Source: Diphasiastrum complanatum
Lineage: Eukaryota > Streptophyta > Lycopodiopsida > Lycopodiales > Lycopodiaceae
DNA: 64,000 nucleotides
Direction: 5' to 3'
Assembly: GCA_029204225.1 (NCBI GenBank)
Contig: CM055095.1
Span: forward strand, 21,805,252-21,869,251
The notes beneath the pieces are model-generated. The model was not told the DNA's origin. It saw only the letters and a list, made by a program, of their open reading frames with translations, and did not search any database. A program made the position numbers and the translations under genes. Below are positions 49,841 through 60,700 of this stretch, piece after piece; position 1 is the first letter of the stretch; each line of letters starts with the position of its first letter.

Positions 49841-52800
49841 TTAAGCAGCTTGAAGCATTTCTCGAACTTCATCAAGCACTAACCATGCCTTGTGCCCCCC
49901 AATTACTTCCCCCTTTTTCTGCCCGTCCTTCCAAAGCTGTTTGTTCCATCGTCAATGCAAGCCGAAAGATGCAGAGCACCATGAAATTCATCACACATCA
50001 GCCAGGTGCTTTCTAACATTTGAGTTTGCAAAGTATTTAATCATAAACGTTATCAATAAAAGAGAGCAATGAGGAAGGTTAACGAATGACCAAATACGCA
50101 AAAAATGAATGCATTCCTACATGGAGAAGATAATCTACTAAGAATCATCGGTGAAGATAAATAGATTTGACTATTCACCCACTAACCTGTATGGTTGGCA
50201 TTTTCTGCAAAGTATCAAAAACGAAAAGGCTTATGAGAGGCTGATAATCAAAAGGATAGATGTTAAAGTTATAGACAAGAGAGTTGAACAATAAAACAAA
50301 AAGAAATTTTTGCTTTATTCCTGTAGCACTCTGCATGTTATTCTGAGAGGCAACAATCATTGACAGGCGACTAGAAATTCGCAAACCCCTTTGGAGAAAC
50401 ATCTCATTGTAAGACTACCATACTTGAGAGAAGATCCATAAAAGGGTAACATGTTATGAGATTGGATTTTATCCATATTAACAGATTCGATTTCAGACGT
50501 TACTATTAGCTGATTCTTAGGCCTAAGTATGCACCCAAACCAAAAAAAACAAGGACCACATATAATCAACAGCATGATAGCCAGGTCTCATCAGAAACCG
50601 TAGTCGCAGATTACTTGTATGATTCATGTAAAAGAAGAAACGACTAGGTAAAGCTACTTTTATCTGTGTACCCATCATACAGTCACAAAAAGAAGCGATT
50701 GCCTAAGTTGTATATCTTGATACATGAAAGAAGGAAGCTTCTTATGTGATTCAGTTTCCCCTATAAGAAGCACTGTGTTAGTCTACCAAAGTATATTGTA
50801 ACACTATATCCGAGAGTTGGGCATTGAGACTGTGAGCTTAAGCCGAGATGTCCTCCTACAGTAGCCTGGAAAGTAGATAGAGATTCCCCTAAGAGGATCT
50901 TTCCATGTCTACCCCCTGTGCATCAGCTAACCTCATGCTTTCACCTGAGAGAATGGGTTCACCCAAGAATGGGTTCACCTGAGAGAATGGGTTCACCCGA
51001 GAATGGGTTCACCTGAGAGAATGGGTTCACCCAAGAATGGGTTCACCTGAGAGAATGGGTTCACCCGAGAATGGGTTCACCTGAGAGAATGGGTTCACCC
51101 GTTCTCTCCAAGAGCTGACCTGGCGTTTTTTGCAAACCCTCTCATCCATTCACCAACCCATGCTGTTGGTAGACGTCAGCATGCCCGGGTGAGGGGGTCA
51201 CCATGGAAAGGTGCTCTAACATGGAAAGGTGCTCTAACATGCGGAACTCGTCATTTATAGCAAATTTCTTGATGGTGCATTTATTTTGTGCTTTAGGCTG
51301 GACAGGTTGGTTTGGTGCTTACCTTCGTACATATAGATATGGCCTCGTAATTCCTCTCAATTGTGCTTCTGGATGGCTTTATGTGACACTACTGTTTGAG
51401 AGGGCTTGTTCTTGTGAGTTGAGATTATCTTCCCATCCCATTTTTGCCTTGCTACGCTTGATCTCCCGTAGCACCTTTCGCAACTTGTTGCATGCTGCTA
51501 CTTTGGCTTCCTATATCATTCCAAAGCTTGCTCTGCATACCTCATGCATTGAGGTTGCTGACTTTTTCAGATACTTCCTTACTAGATCAGAGCTTTCATG
51601 AACCACGTTCATTTTTATATACTACCTATCGCGCATGAAAAGCTTGGTGTCAATTAATTTGCTTCATTGGGGGATGTTCCTTTCCTTTTGTGGCATCCAT
51701 ACTACTCATTGACTTAGGTTGCCCACAATTACATACATCCATCCAGCTTTTACGGATACCTATCTTCCTTTAGCATTCTTGGGATATCCACGTAACTTGA
51801 CAATGCTTCATGTTTCTCTTTATGTAAAAGCTTTATGGTTCAACATGGATTTCTTTTCAGCAATTGGATGTTGTTTTACACATGCCCTGTTTTTTCAGTG
51901 GGGGAGTGTTATGGACGTCCGGTCCATCTAGCACTATTATTGGTGCTTGCAATATATTCATGCCTCACAGGTTTATTCATTATGTTGGCCATAAGCCTTT
52001 TTATTCATATATAGGCCCAAGGACCTTTTTCTATTCATGTTGGCCAAAGGCCCAAGTTTCATTAGTTGATTATTTGGAGTGGGAGTCCTGCAGTTCCCCT
52101 CCAAAAGTTCTGCCTCCCTTTATTATTTGAATCCTGCTTTAAGGGTTCCTCAACGGACTAGTAATAGGCATTAGGAACACTCATTTCTTTGCTTACTGAA
52201 CTGGTACTGCTCAGCGAAGATTCAAGTTTTTCCTCCGGAACGCAATCTGGAACGTGATCCGGAACACAATCTGGGAAATCCCATTAGGGTTTCCCGGAAT
52301 GCAAATTTTTTTGTTTTTTTTTTTGGCGGGGTGCCGATATGGGTATCAGATTGAAGTTGTTTTCAAGAGCAATTCACTTACCTAGTCTGCTCGGAGTTCC
52401 AAGAGGAGTGCGGTCCAATTTTAAGCCATTAAGTGATTCTTTACAGAACATCTCTATTTCTGTAGTATGCGAAATGAAATCACATGGAAAGCAAACCGAC
52501 AACAATTATGAAGCATAAGCACCCATCTCACATGCTCAACAAAATACAAGTACATTATACAGTGCCAACAGTATCTCTATCTACAATTAACCGGATCAAT
52601 ATGGCTCCAGGCATGTCCTGATTTGGTCATCAATAAACTTAAGAAAGCATCAAGCAGGTACGATCTTCACGTTTCACTCAGGAGTCAAGATGGTGCCAAC
52701 AATAGACAAGTGCACTCAACACACATAATTTGTTTTCATAAATGCAAAGCAACAAATTTGTCACATAGCTTGATGATACTTCTCGCAATAACCTGAGCTT

Positions 52801-54767
52801 CCTGATGTTTGGGAACTGAAGAAAAATAGAGCAAACTTGAGTTTAGAAACCTTACCGTTACTTCAGCACGATTGACAAGAGTTCGTGGCACAGCATTGAC
52901 GTCAACATAGTAGAATTTGATACTGTCATGATCTCAATTTCAGCTGAGCCATCTTAGGATTCAGAAATTTACAAACAACAACAACCACATTTGCAATGTC
53001 AAAAATTAGGAAAAGTTAGCTAATTATTAATCTCTCTGAACAAAGAAGAAATTTTGGAACAACAACTCACTCTGGGTGGTAATCAGCTGCAAGTTTTTCC
53101 AGTTTCGGCTTCAAGTATATACATTTTCTGCACCAAGCTGCCATCCTATCCACAAGTTTGACCTTCCATAAGATACTCCACTAATTGACCATCCAAAAAC
53201 TGTCTCTAACTAGGTATTTCAATCACTCATACTGTCTTTCAAGCAGAAAAATCTCAGCAACCTAGGCATTGAAAAATACACACCTAATAAATTTTATTTA
53301 TGCAGAAGAAAGCCTTCCAGTAATTATGACTATATAAACTTAAAATGTATTTGCTTTCAGCTTGGAATTTCCAAGAAGTTCTAGCTTAGAAGCCAACGAC
53401 TAATTTTGCGAATTTTCAATAACAGTGAAGCAGAATGCCAAGATGATACTGACGTACAAAGCAGATTATTGTCGCCTAGCAATTTCAGGAGTCAATGGAT
53501 CCATCAGCAAATACTATTATACTTGAAGAGGGGCATGCATTGTAGCATGATTTTCACACTCAAAGCAGCAACAAGAAAACTTCAAAGTACAGGCACAGGA
53601 TTGAGCACGAAATCAAATAAGAGGGCATTGAATTATGTAGACAGAGAGATCAGAGTCAAAACACAAAAAAATAGACCCTTCATGACCACATAAAAGACAA
53701 GGTCAAAACTTCACATGAACACAAAATGGAGGAGAATGCAAGTGTACTATCAAAGCATTAAACAGTTATAATCACTGGAACAACAATGATCTCTCTAGTA
53801 ACCTACTCATACCAAGCTCAAGAAGTCTACCTAACCGAGTTAATGGATGCTAATTTGAAGCTAAGAAGGTCAACCAACGAATTAATCTATAATCGATCAA
53901 CCATCGCAATTGCAGCTTAGTAGCCTATTTATATTGACTGATGCCCCAGAGTCTGCAAGTTAGTGCTGGAGGCCAGTAACAATAATATGACTCATAAATG
54001 ACAATAATAAATGGTGAACCCAAGAAGCCAAACTATATGGTCCAGATCGCAATCCAATAGATTCCAAGCTATCCAAAATGACCATGAATGATTTAAAAGT
54101 GACTTAGAAATACTGATAGAGGTACCCATATAGGAAGACCATACTTGTGCCATAAAAGCTAAACTCCCAAATATAAGTCTAAACCTGAGGCAACAATCAC
54201 GGCCGTAAGCGTCAAATCATTATACAAATAGAGCACTCAATGCCGCAGGATTTAAGTAGCCCAAATATATGTCAAAGAATAGGCATGAGTGGAGCTACCA
54301 TACAATATGAGAAGCTATGGCAAAACGAACAGAACAGTGTCATATATAAGTACTAGCATAGGAGCAGATAGCGAGTCATGACTTGTCTGGAAAAAGCTGT
54401 GCCCGAATCACATGCACTCATCAGAATGGCCATGTATCTCATCACATGGATCATGTACTTGTAGTCATCTAGAACAACCTGTGACTAATTGGTAATAGTA
54501 TGTACCTCATCTTTAGCAACTCGTGGCTCATCTGCAACAACATGTACCTCACTTGTCTATACCCTAGACTCATCCAAATATGCATAGAAGCCAGCCCCAC
54601 ATTCATGCCAGTTTCCTTTCTCTAGTTTATCTCTCAACTGTGAGTATTTGTCTCATGTATGCATGCCGTTGCCGCTTAGTTGCAGGTATGCGATGCTCAA
54701 CTTCAAGTCTCTATTTCTGTTGCACATGTTCCTCACTAAAACGGGCTGACCTGTGTGCTCAATATTC
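49841..54767 (-). CDS. WCRKC: Atypical thioredoxin, WCRKC type (Trx-like 3), multi-exon, 5' end unresolved
   Basis: Five minus-strand exons fit together in phase: 54737-54767 ([10 protein letters not shown]), about 53071-53162 ([20 protein letters not shown]...), 52856-52922 ([20 protein letters not shown]), 50187-50204 (KMPTIQ) and 49841-49936 ([20 protein letters not shown]...LQAA, TAA stop). Donors GTGAGT, GTAAG and GTTAG and CAG acceptors are canonical, except the weak acceptor at 53163. The WCRKC active site, the TKMPTIQLW strand and [10 protein letters not shown] are diagnostic of plant plastid-targeted WCRKC1/2 thioredoxin-like proteins, which reduce disulfides of stromal partners. Oddities: VDRM where VDWM is usual (Trp to Arg), three extra residues at the second junction, and no transit-peptide exon found with confidence (56091-56273, Ser/Leu-rich, is a weak candidate). 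Introns are 250, 2651, 148 and about 1574 bp. Confidence 0.75.
50187..50204 (-). other. WCRKC: 18-nt microexon (KMPTIQ) of the thioredoxin-like gene
   Basis: Exactly six codons between a TTGCAG acceptor and a GTTAGT donor, phase 0 on both sides. The peptide fills the cis-Pro strand of the thioredoxin fold that would otherwise be missing. Confidence 0.8.
50942..51111 (+). repeat. 34-bp minisatellite with 68-bp higher-order period
   Basis: Five units starting at 50942, 50976, 51010, 51044 and 51078. Each 34-bp unit is an 18-bp half (CACCTGAGAGAATGGGTT) plus a 16-bp half (CACCCRAGAATGGGTT). R alternates A, G, A, G, giving a 68-bp repeat. The last unit ends in a GAGAATGGGT...ACCCGTTCTC near-hairpin. 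Lies in the large intron of the thioredoxin-like gene. Confidence 0.9.
51907..52339 (+). mobile_element. LTR-like fragment in the thioredoxin-like intron
   Basis: A purine tract GTGGGGGAG (51899-51906 region) is followed by TGTTATGGACGTCC, a start shared in form with the LTRs at 3564 and 33394. It ends near a TGGGTATCAG primer-site-like sequence at 52340. A 12-bp imperfect tandem (TCCGGAACGCAA variants) lies at about 52236-52283. Boundaries are approximate and coding parts are not recognisable. Confidence 0.4.
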
Positions 54768-55665
54768 CTGAAGAGAAACATGATATACCAGATGAAAAGT
54801 AATAAGATGAGCTGAAAAATGGAAAATGCAGTATCGGAGTCTCTAGCTGCCCAATCAACAAGTTTTCAAAGTTAGATTTGTGGGATTGAAAATATTACAC
54901 CTACCATTAAATATTTAAGGTTGGAAGATTAAACAAGATGAAAATCTATGGGTCACTCAACAATATTGAAATATCTATTAGAAGAGTACTCTTTGGGTTA
55001 AATTTTGTGATTATGAAATGAGTGAAAGTATCATCATATCCTATGTTGTTGGGTAGACCATGGTTATATCATGGTTTTTTGATCTTAGAATATAAAATAG
55101 CCAGATTATCACACATAAGGTGATTTTTTTTTCTTTTTGAGATCTATAATTATAGCTAAATCAAGCATGTAAAATTTTATATAGTTACTAATACTCTCAT
55201 TGGAAGAAAAAAGAATTAAAGCTTTCAAATAATTGGAGTAATGAGAAAATTCATATGTCCTAGAAAAAAAATATATGTAAAGGAGACATACAAATTGAAC
55301 ATAGAAATTACACTTTGGATTATGCTTCACCTTCATAAACTAACAAACTGTCAAGTGATGAGGAGTCCAACTCTATACACATTTGATTTGCAGAATGTTT
55401 TGAAAGAAAAGTGAAAAACTTGCCCTAAGTCGAAAGTTCAAGCGTACAAAACTCTTCTTGGAAAATATCAAGATGTTTTTGCTGGGAGCATGAGCAATCA
55501 AGCATCAATAATGAGGCTCACAGGTCAATTTGTATTGCCTATCTCCCCAGAGTCTGCAAGTTACAGGTGGAGGCTTAGTAATGACCATGAAGCTCACAGA
55601 TGACTCTAATAAAGGCCAAATGGATCCAAGGCCTCAAATTGCATGATCCGAAAGATAACTAACTG
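53923..55665 (+). repeat. Pair of diverged ~140-bp direct repeats
   Basis: 53923-54060 and 55520-55665 share CCCAGAGTCTGCAAGTTA, a GGTGGAGGC-like block and downstream pieces in the same orientation. Their nature is unknown; the first lies inside an intron of the thioredoxin-like gene. Confidence 0.5.
55430..55500 (+). pseudogene. Tiny gypsy-like pol relic
   Basis: PKSKVQAYKTLLGKYQDVFA resembles the segment ahead of gypsy RT that ends in DVFA. Too short for certainty. Confidence 0.3.
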
Positions 55666-56090
55666 CAAACCCATCCAAATAGCATTCAGGTAGTTTTGAT
55701 GTGGTACATATACAACAATTGAATCTACAAGCATCAACAAAAAGGGGTACAACCGACAATACTAATTCACCATAGATGGTGGCCATCTTCAAAGAAAAAT
55801 ATATGAACTAACCTAGTAGTCCTAGAAGACTTGGAGGAAAACAAATGGTGGCATCTTTAAGAACAATCACAATCCTAGTAGACTTTGAAGAAAACAAACA
55901 TAGAGCAATGAATTGCATCCTCATTTCTACCACTCCCAATAGTAGAAAAGCAGGTAATGAACAGCCAACATGAATAGAATTGAAATGAGAGAAATAATGG
56001 CCTTAAAAACAAAACAAAAAGAAGGCTCTAAGTGAAAAAGCCATGTTCTTTCTAGGAAAATAGTTACTTAAGGAAGGATAATATGGGCCA

Positions 56091-56273
56091 TTAACAAGCA
56101 AATTCTGGTGTGATTAGAAGGATTGAATCGAAAAAACCTAGTGAGAGAATTTTGCTGGGATTTTGTGTTCTGAGAACCAGTCCCCCTGGAGGCAATGAAG
56201 TGTATGAGTAGGACATGATACCTTTGAGGGTAGTTCCCATGCTGAGGAGCAGGTGGGAACGGCGTTCCCCCAT
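56091..56273 (-). other. Candidate transit-peptide exon of the thioredoxin-like gene
   Basis: A 60-codon minus-strand frame, rich in Ser, Leu, Thr and poor in acidic residues (MGTTLKGIMSYSYTSLPPGG...), as expected of a chloroplast transit peptide. It lies upstream of the known exons and 92 bp from the copia insertion. No donor of the required phase was identified, so it may be a chance frame. Confidence 0.2.
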
Positions 56274-56359
56274 TCCTAGGGGATAGGAACGTTTTTAAGT
56301 GCTTTCAAATTGTAGCATGTTTTGTTCGCAAATTTTTATGAATTTGATATATGACATTT

Positions 56360-56364
56360 GTGGT
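56360..56364. repeat. Target-site duplication GTGGT, left copy
   Basis: GTGGT here repeats at 61780-61784 immediately outside the two LTRs. Confidence 0.9.
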
Positions 56365-56765
56365 TGTTGAAGAGTAATGCCTATTTTACCCCTTTTTTGG
56401 CTAAGCATTAGTTAAGTTGTACATAACTCATGGGGCATGTTTTAATTAAATGCATGACCCCCCCTTTTTGTTAAGTTATGTAAATTAGTGCAAGTGGCCC
56501 ACTTGGCCAAGTAGCTCACTCCCATGGTTGACACCTAGACTTTCCATGCATGTAAAGGAGGTGCTTGCCTCACAAGGGATTTGGAGGACCCACGCCCTCC
56601 TCTCTCTTACTAGCAATTCATTTCTTCTTGAGACTTTTAAGTTTGTGAGATGCTCATGCAATTCTCCTTGTGTGTGATATTTCCATAGCCAAGTTTTCTC
56701 AAGCTTTCATAGTTGATCTAGCATCTGAGTTAAGATACTCCATAGCTAGGTCTTGTAATTCTTCA
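56365..56765 (+). repeat. 5' LTR, 401 bp
   Basis: Begins TGTTGAAGAG and ends TTCTTCA. It should contain the element promoter. Confidence 0.95.
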
Positions 56766-56777
56766 TGGTATCAGAGC
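56766..56777 (+). other. Primer-binding site, initiator Met-tRNA
   Basis: TGGTATCAGAGC directly abuts the 5' LTR. Confidence 0.9.
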
Positions 56778-57234
56778 AGGTTGTCTAGCCTGTGAGTCTG
56801 AGAGTGAGAGAAACTTCAGTGCTTAGATTCTTGAGAAGATTCTTATCTTCTACAAGCACCTCAATCTTGAAAGAGGGAGCATTTGATCTATAGGTGTCAG
56901 ATCAGGTGGAGTCTTGCACTGTTGGTGAGCTATTGGCAAGGGGAGTGGGATGATCCAAAAACTTTCTAAATCTGGCTAAGTTTTGGAGAGTTTTTCTGGA
57001 GGAGCTTACACAAAAGTAGGGCGCACTTTCTATAGGGGCTTCTGGTTTCTGTTCCAGTGGAGCCTAGTGCTTGTGCTAGTGAGGCCACACCAAGTGGCAA
57101 AGACAAAAGCAGGAGCTGAAGGGTTGCCTTGAAGTGGCTACATACCCTAGTTTGGGGTTAAACCCTTGTTGCTGGAAGCTGTTCTTTTCTGATCTCTTTC
57201 AAGTTGAGCTTCTGTTTTAAGCACCGATTTTAGC

Positions 57235-57741
57235 ATGGCAAGTCTTGGGGAGAGTTTGCTGGGTGAATCTAGCAAACTAGATGGCACAAACTACAGAGTG
57301 TGGAAGTTCAAGATAGCCAATATCTTGATGGATAAGAATTGCTGGGAGGTCATGACAGGTACAGAACCTGTACCAACATCTGATCCTGAATTGAAGGACT
57401 ACATGAACAGGAGACATAAAGCTCATAGGATAATCAATCTTTCTGTCAAGGACAATATTATTCCTCACATTTGCAATGCAAGGGATGCAGCTGATGCTTG
57501 GACAATTCTGAAGTCTATGTTTGAAACAGTGGATTCAGCCAAGCTGGTGTATTTGCAAAACAGGTTACATACTCTCAAGATGGAAGCAGGTGCAACAATT
57601 GGTGATCATATTACAAAGGTCAAGGACCTATTGGATCAGCTTGCTTCAGTTGGAGAGAAAGTAAGTGACAGGAGTATTGTTCCCATAGTCTTGAACAGCT
57701 TGTCATTCAACTATCAAGACTGTGATGTCCCTTTCTGCTAG
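57235..57741 (+). CDS. gag: Copia gag (capsid), N-terminal part, ending at the frame break
   Basis: 168 codons starting MASLGESLLGESSKLDGTNY, 457 bp after the primer site. It shows the copia capsid (UBN2/retrotrans_gag) pattern: LDGTNYRVWKFKIANILMD, W-rich helix, AADAWTILKSMFE, LVYLQNRLHTLKMEAGATI and IVPIVLNSLSFNYQ. The last residues (DCDVPFC) are not family-like and the stop follows at 57739. The natural continuation, TVMSLSAREKLPTF, is in the +1 frame from about 57716, so gag was originally fused to pol. Capsid forms virus-like particles that carry element RNA. Confidence 0.9.
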   Translation: MASLGESLLGESSKLDGTNYRVWKFKIANILMDKNCWEVMTGTEPVPTSDPELKDYMNRRHKAHRIINLSVKDNIIPHICNARDAADAWTILKSMFETVDSAKLVYLQNRLHTLKMEAGATIGDHITKVKDLLDQLASVGEKVSDRSIVPIVLNSLSFNYQDCDVPFC

Positions 57742-60700
57742 GGAGAAACTCCCAACCTTTGGGGAGTTATGTGGTCTTCTTTTACAGGAGGAGATGAGAA
57801 GGAAGAATCTTTCTGAAAGGGAAGATAATCCAGAGCTTGCATTTGCTTCTAAGAAGAAGCAAAACTTTCAGAAGAAAGGCAAAGGCAAAAAGAAGAACTC
57901 AAAGCAAAGCTTGGAGCAGCAGGTGTCCAAGTTACAGGTTGGAGAGGAGTCAAGCACCAATTCCTCATCTACACCCAAGAGGAAGGGCAACTGCAACTAT
58001 TGTGGTAAGTATGGGCATTTTGCTTTTGAATGCAGGAAGAAGCAAAGTGATCAGAAGAAGGGAAAGAACCAGCAGAGTCACTTTGTTGACAAAGTTGCAG
58101 AGGAGGAGCAATCTGGTGTGCTTGAGCTATTCACCGCAGCCCTATCATCTGAATCCACATTTGGTGGATGGTACATTGATTCTGGAGCCTCAAAGCACAT
58201 GACACCTCATAGAGATTGGTTCAGCACCTATGAGGAGACAGAAGATAGCCAGCATGTTTGCCTTGGAGATAATTCTACACGTATGGTGAGGGGCAAAGGT
58301 ACAGTTGCAATACAGCTATCATCAGGTGAGGTGAAGGAAATTAAAAGTGTGTTGCATGTACCAGGGTTGGCTAAGAACTTGTTATCTGTTGGTGCCATTA
58401 CCAAACAGAACATGGTGGTAGAGTTTAATGATTCTAAATGTTTGGTAAAAGACAAAGAGAAGAACTTCAAAGTGGTAGCCAAGGGAATGCAAGAAGGAGG
58501 TCTTTACAAGCTTTTCACAACCATTCCTAGCCAAGAGGCCTTGTCTGCAAGAGATACTAATCGGGACAAGCTTTGGCATGAGAGATATGGTCATTTGAGT
58601 TACAAAAGTTTGCAAGTTTTGAACAGGCACAAAATGGTAGTAGATCTTCCTAGCATTAAGTCTTCTTCAGATACATGTGAGGCTTGTGCATTAGGGAAGC
58701 AACAGAGGAAAAAGTTTCCAAAGGAGAAAGTTACCAGGGCCAAGGGCATTCTTGAACTTGTGCATTCAGATTTATGTGGTCCCATGCAGGTCAAATCAGC
58801 AGGGGGGGCATACTATCTCATGACCTTCGTAGATGATTTCTCTCGGAAAGTATGGGTCTATTTTCTGAAACTGAAATCTGAAGCGTTCAAATACTTCAAA
58901 CAGTGGAAAGCTATGGTGGAAAACCACACAGGAAAGAGGTTAAAGACTCTCAAGTCAGATAAGGGTGGTGAGTATATTTCTGATGAGTTCAAAGATCTTT
59001 GCAAAGCATGTGGGATAAAGAGACAGTTTACTGCTCCACATACACCGCAGCAAAACGGCGTGGCTGAGCGGAAAAACAGGTCTATAGTTGAGTGTGCGAG
59101 GAGCATGCTCAAGGCAAAGGGGTTGCCAAATTCTTTTTGGGCAGAAGCGGTAGCAACTGCTGTTTTTCTATTGAATAGATGTCCAACCAAAGCAGTTGAA
59201 GGAATCACGCCAGAAGAGGCATATAGTGGCAAGAAGCCCAAAGTGGGCAGCCTTCGAGTATTTGGGTGTACAGCATATGCACATATACCAAAGGACTTGC
59301 GGAAGAAACTTGATGCAAAATCCGTAAAGTGTGTCTTTCTTGGGTATAGTGAAGGTGAGAAAGCTTATGTGCTATATGATCTCGAAAACAGGAGGAAGAT
59401 CCTAAGTCGAGATGTCATCTTTGATGAAGAGCATGCACCCAAGATACCGGAGCAGGAGAAGGAAGGAATTACTGAGTTCATACCCTTGATTGATTCCACG
59501 GATGAGGATCCTAGTCAAGAGTCCTGTAAGCCTCAAGTGCAGGAGCAACAACAGGAAATCGAACCTACTAGTTCGAGACCTCTTTTTGGCCAAGTACCAG
59601 AAGCAGAAGTTGGGGACAAACGGAAGACTAAAACAGTACCATGGGATACATGGTCACCATCCACATCACCTACTGCTAGGAAGAAGCTACCTAGGTGGTA
59701 TTGGGAAACAATCAAAGAAGGTCAAGTGATTGAAGAAGGAGAGAGCAGTGAACAGGGTGTCAGAAGATCTCTTAGGTCTCATGAGAGACAAGAGACTAAC
59801 TTTGCTCTTATGTCCACTATTCTGAATGCAGATGAGCCACAATTCTTTCACGAAGCCGTGAGAGAAAAGGTATGGCAACATGCCATGCAGGAGGAGTACG
59901 ACTCCATTGTCAAGAATGACACATGGGAGCTCACTACATTGCCAGAAGGGAAGCAACCAATAGGTTGCAAGTGGGTCTATAAGACCAAGTTTCATGCCAA
60001 TGGAACAGTGGACAAGTACAAGGCAAGGTTGGTGGCGAAAGGCTATGCTCAGCAAGAGGGGCTAGACTATGATGAGACATTCGCACCTGTTGCTAAAATG
60101 ACATCTATCAGGACCGTTTTGGCTATAGCCTCATATTTTGATTGGGATGTCCATCAAATGGATGTCAAGAGTGCCTTTCTTAGTGGGCACCTACAGGAGG
60201 AGGTTTACATGGAACAACCGCAGGGATTTGAAATAACAGGCAAGGAGAATCTGGTTTGCAGGCTTAGGAAAGCCTTGTATGGGCTCAAACAGGCGCCAAG
60301 GGCTTGGTATAGCCGAATTGATGAGTACTTTGCAAGGCAAGGGTTTGAGAAGAGTAAGTCTGATTGCAATCTTTATGTCTTCAGGGAAGGAGAAGACTTT
60401 GTGGTTGTTGTGCTCTATGTGGATGATCTACTCATCACGGGAAGCAATAAGAAGCTTATTGCTTGTGTTAAGAAGAATCTTTCTAATGAGTTTGAAATGA
60501 AAGATTTGGGTTTGCTACACTATTGCCTAGGAGTTGAAGTTTGGAAAGGAAAGCGTTGTCTTTTTATCTCACAGGCAAAGTATGCACAGAAATTATTGAA
60601 GAAGTTTAACATGCAAGAAAGCAAACCAATCAGCACACCCATGGATGCAAGCAACAAGCCATCAAAAGATGATGGTCCAGCATTTGCAGATGAGACGCTC

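Noticed and set aside
51203-51601. 132-codon plus-strand open frame
   Set aside because: No domain, lies inside an intron of the minus-strand thioredoxin-like gene and next to an LTR; starts with a short tandem duplication ([13 protein letters not shown]).
57690-57745. Programmed gag-pol frameshift in the copia element
   Set aside because: No known shift signal is visible and related copia elements use one continuous frame; mutation or sequencing error is simpler. Kept only as a checkable alternative.
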